The notes under the pieces were generated by a model. That model ran no database searches, was not told the DNA's origin, and saw only the letters and a program-made list of their open reading frames with translations. From positions 1 to 64,000 of the forward strand of contig JBJOMW010000004.1 in the NCBI GenBank assembly GCA_046052145.1: a stretch of 64,000 nt of DNA. The letters run 5' to 3'. The position numbers and the translations under genes are program-made. Shown here piece after piece: positions 60,746 through 64,000 of this stretch. Every line of letters starts with the position of its first letter. The stretch's first letter is position 1. The stretch comes from Falsiroseomonas sp046052145 (lineage in GTDB: Bacteria; Pseudomonadota; Alphaproteobacteria; Acetobacterales; Acetobacteraceae).

Positions 60746-62001
60746 TGCAGGAGGCCAAGGCCCCACCCAGGCGCGTGCTGATCATCGTGCAGAACCTGCC
60801 GGTGCCCTTCGACCGTCGCGTCTGGCTGGAAGCGACGACGCTGGCGCGCGCCGGATACCAGGTCAGCGTGATCTGCCCGAAGATGAAGGGCTTCAATGCC
60901 ACGCGCGAGATCCTCGAGGGTGTCGAGATCCTGCGCTACCCACTGCCGATCGAGGCGCAGGGCACGCTCGGCTTCATCGCCGAATTCGCATGGTGCTTCG
61001 TGATGGCGGCCGCGCTCAGCTTGCGCGTCGCGCTGTTTGGCCGCGGCTTCGACGTGCTGCATATCTGCAACCCGCCCGAGACCTACTGGCCGCTGGCCGC
61101 CTTCTGGCGGCTGTTCGGCAAGGTGTTCCTGTTCGACCACCACGATCTGTCGCCGGAGATGTACGCGGCGAAGTTCGGGCGCGACTCTGGCCTGCTGCAC
61201 CGTGCGCTGCTGCTGATGGAGCGCCTGACGTTCCGCTGCGCGCAGCTGGTGATCACCACGAATGAGAGCCATCGGCGGATCGCGATCGAACGCGGCGGCA
61301 AGGATCCCGCGCAGGTGCATGTGGTGCGCTCCGGCCCGGACCTGTCGCGCTTCACGCAGCATCCGCGCAGCGCGGAATTCGCGAAAGGAAAGCCCTTCCT
61401 CATTGCCTATCTTGGCGAGATCTGCAGCCAGGACGGCGTGGACCACCTGGTGCGGGCGATGCGGATCCTGCGCGACGATTTCGGGCGGCGCGACGTGCAA
61501 TGCGTGCTGATGGGCGGCGGGCCGCACCAGAAGGCGGTGGCGCGCTACGCGGAGGAGATCGGCGTCCAGGATTGCTGCACCTTCACCGGCCGGGTCAGCG
61601 ACGAGATGCTGTGCCGCGTGCTGTCCTCGGCCGATCTCGGCGTGGACCCGGGGCCGAAGACCGCCTGGTCCGACCAGAGCACGATGAACAAGATCGTCGA
61701 GTACATGTTCTTCGGCCTGCCCGTCCTCGGCTACGACCTACACGAGGCGCGCATCTCCGCAGGCGAAGCCGGCCTCTTCGTGACCCCGAACGACGAGGCG
61801 GCGCTGGCCGCCGGGATCGCGCGCCTGCTGGACGATCCCGAAGCCCGCCAGCGCATGGGAGAGGCAGGGCGGCAGCGGGTGCGCGGCGCGCTGGCCTGGT
61901 CCTATTCGGTGCCGCCGCTTCTGGCTGCCTATGACGACGCCTTTGCGCTGCGCGATCCGCGCAGCCGGCCGCTGCGCCCGCGCGGCAGCGCCTCGGCCTG
62001 A
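60745..62001 (+). CDS. Glycosyltransferase family 4
   Basis: 418 residues. VLIIVQNLPVPFDRRVWLEA opens the GT-B N-domain with DVLHICNPPETYWPLA; the C-domain holds CVLMGGGPHQKAVARYAEEI and TMNKIVEYMFFGLPVLGYDL. It transfers a sugar in repeat-unit assembly. TGATG overlap with the lyase gene and a three-base gap to the flippase show a tightly coupled operon. Confidence 0.88.
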   Translation: MQEAKAPPRRVLIIVQNLPVPFDRRVWLEATTLARAGYQVSVICPKMKGFNATREILEGVEILRYPLPIEAQGTLGFIAEFAWCFVMAAALSLRVALFGRGFDVLHICNPPETYWPLAAFWRLFGKVFLFDHHDLSPEMYAAKFGRDSGLLHRALLLMERLTFRCAQLVITTNESHRRIAIERGGKDPAQVHVVRSGPDLSRFTQHPRSAEFAKGKPFLIAYLGEICSQDGVDHLVRAMRILRDDFGRRDVQCVLMGGGPHQKAVARYAEEIGVQDCCTFTGRVSDEMLCRVLSSADLGVDPGPKTAWSDQSTMNKIVEYMFFGLPVLGYDLHEARISAGEAGLFVTPNDEAALAAGIARLLDDPEARQRMGEAGRQRVRGALAWSYSVPPLLAAYDDAFALRDPRSRPLRPRGSASA

Positions 62002-62004
62002 GCG

Positions 62005-63489
62005 ATGCTGGCCCGGGACGGCGCCATCTATGTCGCAAGCCGCGCCCTGCCCGGGCTGCTCGGCCTTGCCACCACGGTCGCGCTGAGCTGGCTGCTGCCG
62101 CCCGACGACTACGGGCTCTACGGCGTCGGGATCGCCGCGATGGCGCTCGGCAATGCGCTGCTCTTCGAATGGCTCGGGCAGGGGCTGGCGCGCTGGTACC
62201 AGTCGCACCAGGAAGATCCGCGCTTCCTGGCAACGGTGATCGCGCTGTTCGCGGCCTGCTGCCTCGGCGCGCTGCTGCTCGCCCTCGCTGCGCGCCTCGC
62301 ACTGCCCGCCACGCACGCCGCCCTGCTCTGGGTGCTGCTTGGCGGCATCTGTGCGCAGGGCTGGTTCGAGCTGATGGTGCGCATCCACATCTGCCGCTTT
62401 CGCCCAAAACGCTTTCTGGCGATGAGCCTGCTGCGCGGCGCGCTCGCGCTCGTGGCGACGGTCGCCATCGCCTGGGCGGGCGGATCGGGCGTGGCCGTAC
62501 TGGCGGCGGCAGCCGCTGCAACGCTGGCGGCGGGGCTGCTGCTCCCGGCCAGGCCGGCGGAGCTCCGCGCCGATGCAGCCTTGGCGCGCGCGCTGGTCGT
62601 CTATGGCGCGCCGTTTTGCCTGACCATGGTCTTCGCCGCGCTGACCACCACGATCAACCCCGTGCTGATCGGAGTGCTGGCCTCACGCGAAGCGGTGGGC
62701 GGCTTCACCCTGTCCTTCACCCTGGTGCAGGCCACGCTGCTGGTCATCGCCTATGGCATCAACGCCGCGGTCTGGCCCTTCGCCGTGCGTACGGCGGATA
62801 GCGGCGACCCGGCGGCGATACGCCGCCAGCTCGGCCGCGCCTTCGTCTTCCTGCTCGGCGTACTGCTGCCGGCGGCTGTCGGGCTTGCGGTGCTGGCACC
62901 GGCGCTCGCCCGGCTCGCCATCAATCCCGATTATCACGAGGCGATCGCCCAAACCACGCCATGGCTCTGCGCCTGCGCGGTGATGATGGCGCTGCGCATC
63001 GGCTATCTCGATCTCACCTTCCAGCTGGTGCAACGCACCGGCCTTCTGGTGTGGGTCACCGGTGGCGCGGCTGCGCTCAACCTCGCCCTCGGCGTGCTGC
63101 TCATCCCGCCCTTCGGCGCGCTCGGCGCGGCGGTGGCGATGACCGTGGCAGTGGCCGTCTCGGTCGGCCATGCGGCGTTGCTGGCCGCACGCCACTGCCC
63201 GCCCGAGCTGCCGCTGCGCGAGGCCGCGGCGATCGCACTCGCCGCCGCGCTGATGGGCGGCCTGCTCGCGGCGCTGCCCGAGCTTCCGGGCGCATCAGGC
63301 CTGGCACTGACGGTGCTCGTCGGCGGAGCGGCCTATCTGGCCGCGCTCGTGGCGCTGGAGCAGATCGGGCTGGCGCCGATGCTACGGCCGATCCTGGCCG
63401 ACCTGCTGCGTCGCGCGCCGCCGCCGCGCGGCTCAGCCGGGCGCGCGGCGCTGCCTGCATCGGCGCGGCTCGACGGCGAGGAGGCCTAG
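62005..63489 (+). CDS. Polysaccharide flippase (Wzx-like, MOP superfamily)
   Basis: 494 residues and about 12-14 membrane helices beginning VASRALPGLLGLATTVALSW. LLPPDDYGLYGVGIAAMA matches the N-terminal motif of polysaccharide exporters of the MOP superfamily. It should flip the lipid-linked repeat unit across the inner membrane for polymerisation. Its place between a glycosyltransferase and the polymerase is the usual one. Confidence 0.87.
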   Translation: MLARDGAIYVASRALPGLLGLATTVALSWLLPPDDYGLYGVGIAAMALGNALLFEWLGQGLARWYQSHQEDPRFLATVIALFAACCLGALLLALAARLALPATHAALLWVLLGGICAQGWFELMVRIHICRFRPKRFLAMSLLRGALALVATVAIAWAGGSGVAVLAAAAAATLAAGLLLPARPAELRADAALARALVVYGAPFCLTMVFAALTTTINPVLIGVLASREAVGGFTLSFTLVQATLLVIAYGINAAVWPFAVRTADSGDPAAIRRQLGRAFVFLLGVLLPAAVGLAVLAPALARLAINPDYHEAIAQTTPWLCACAVMMALRIGYLDLTFQLVQRTGLLVWVTGGAAALNLALGVLLIPPFGALGAAVAMTVAVAVSVGHAALLAARHCPPELPLREAAAIALAAALMGGLLAALPELPGASGLALTVLVGGAAYLAALVALEQIGLAPMLRPILADLLRRAPPPRGSAGRAALPASARLDGEEA

Positions 63490-63491
63490 CG

Positions 63492-64000
63492 ATGCGGCGC
63501 ATCCTCGGCGGGGTCGAGACACTCTGCATCGTCGCGGCGCTGTCGGTGTTGCTCGGCGCCTATACCGGGCTGCCGCTGCGCCTCGGGGGGCAGCAGCTGG
63601 AAGGCGGCGCGGTGAACCCCTTCAACACCGCGGGCATGGCCTTCGTGCTGGCGCTGACCTTGGTCAGCGCGGGCGTGCGCTGGCGCGCGATGCTGTTCGT
63701 GCTGCGCCATGGCGGCCCGGCGAATCTGCTGCTCGGCCTCGCGCTCGCCTCCCTGCTGTGGTCGGAGGAGCCGGAGGTAACGCTGCGCCGCTGGGTCTCC
63801 CTGATGCAGGCGGCACTGTTCGGCTACTGCCTGCTGGCCGGCTTCCCCGTGGCCCGTGTGCTGCGGCTGCTGGGCGCGAGCATCGGGCTCGCCATGCTCG
63901 CCTCGGCCGCGGTGGCACTTGCACTGCCGTCGGCAGGCACGATGCAGGAGCCGTCGCTGATGGGCGCCTGGAGCGGTGTCTTCATGCACAAGAGCCAGCT
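63492..64000 (+). CDS. O-antigen ligase/polymerase-like membrane protein, truncated by window edge
   Basis: The first 169 codons are present; the gene runs off the right edge. At least four hydrophobic segments are seen, then LMGAWSGVFMHKSQL, matching the W-x-G-x-F-x-H-K motif of ExoQ/Wzy-type polymerases. It would join repeat units in the periplasm. It starts two bases after the flippase stop. Confidence 0.75.
   Translation, partial: MRRILGGVETLCIVAALSVLLGAYTGLPLRLGGQQLEGGAVNPFNTAGMAFVLALTLVSAGVRWRAMLFVLRHGGPANLLLGLALASLLWSEEPEVTLRRWVSLMQAALFGYCLLAGFPVARVLRLLGASIGLAMLASAAVALALPSAGTMQEPSLMGAWSGVFMHKSQ

Overview
The window is very GC-rich and densely coded. Its gene content points to an alphaproteobacterium, most likely an Acetobacteraceae (Roseomonas-like) relative. 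It has a Bug/TctC solute receptor, an Aap-type amino-acid ABC transporter, a DUF1285-NUDIX-CCA cluster divergent from a MoxR-DUF58-DUF4159 operon (an arrangement typical of alphaproteobacteria), and petABC divergent from aerobic hemF. I see no rRNA, tRNA, CRISPR array, transposase or prophage. The assignment to a family is inference from content, not from a marker gene.

Layout. 1-3.3 kb: the tail of a cyclic amidohydrolase, a small membrane protein and two N-carbamoyl-D-amino-acid hydrolase paralogues (hydantoin / D-amino-acid catabolism). 3.3-9.8 kb: housekeeping genes (Hsp20, an SDR, yicC-gmk-AEC permease, DUF4169, dienelactone hydrolase, aqpZ, mtnP). 9.9-12.3 kb: a chemoreceptor with a C-terminal PilZ-like domain. 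12.4-16.3 kb: petABC, with a good promoter and an intrinsic terminator, divergent from hemF. 16.4-20.3 kb: a Bug receptor, a tyrosine phosphatase-like protein, a relic of an AraC regulator and a DUF1254/DUF1214 protein. 20.3-25.2 kb (minus): MsbA-like ABC exporter, CCA-adding enzyme, DUF6111, NUDIX, DUF1285. 25.4-32.3 kb (plus): MoxR operon. 33.5-38.3 kb (minus): methylcrotonyl-CoA carboxylase with an alpha/beta hydrolase. 38.4-45.9 kb: branched-chain aminotransferase-like gene, a TPP enzyme-HyuB-HyuA operon, and an SDR. 46-51.2 kb: kup and aapQMP. 51.4 kb: ornithine cyclodeaminase-like gene. 52.4-64 kb: an exopolysaccharide locus (three glycosyltransferases, GDP-mannose dehydrogenase, a degenerate CpsD-like ATPase, a GumC/Wzz protein carrying a zinc-ribbon-like tail, a heparinase II/III-like lyase, a Wzx-like flippase and a truncated polymerase). 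AlgD plus a lyase suggests a uronic-acid-containing polymer made by a Wzx/Wzy-type route.

The most unusual signal is in the spacers. Two ~163-bp imperfect palindromes (23808-23970 and 32695-32858) share a conserved core, while their stems differ by compensatory substitutions. Both sit in the same orientation directly on the end of a gene, so that the first base of the element completes the TGA stop codon. A second, unrelated multi-hairpin repeat family occurs at 153-245 and 30011-30133, each copy just upstream of a membrane-protein gene.
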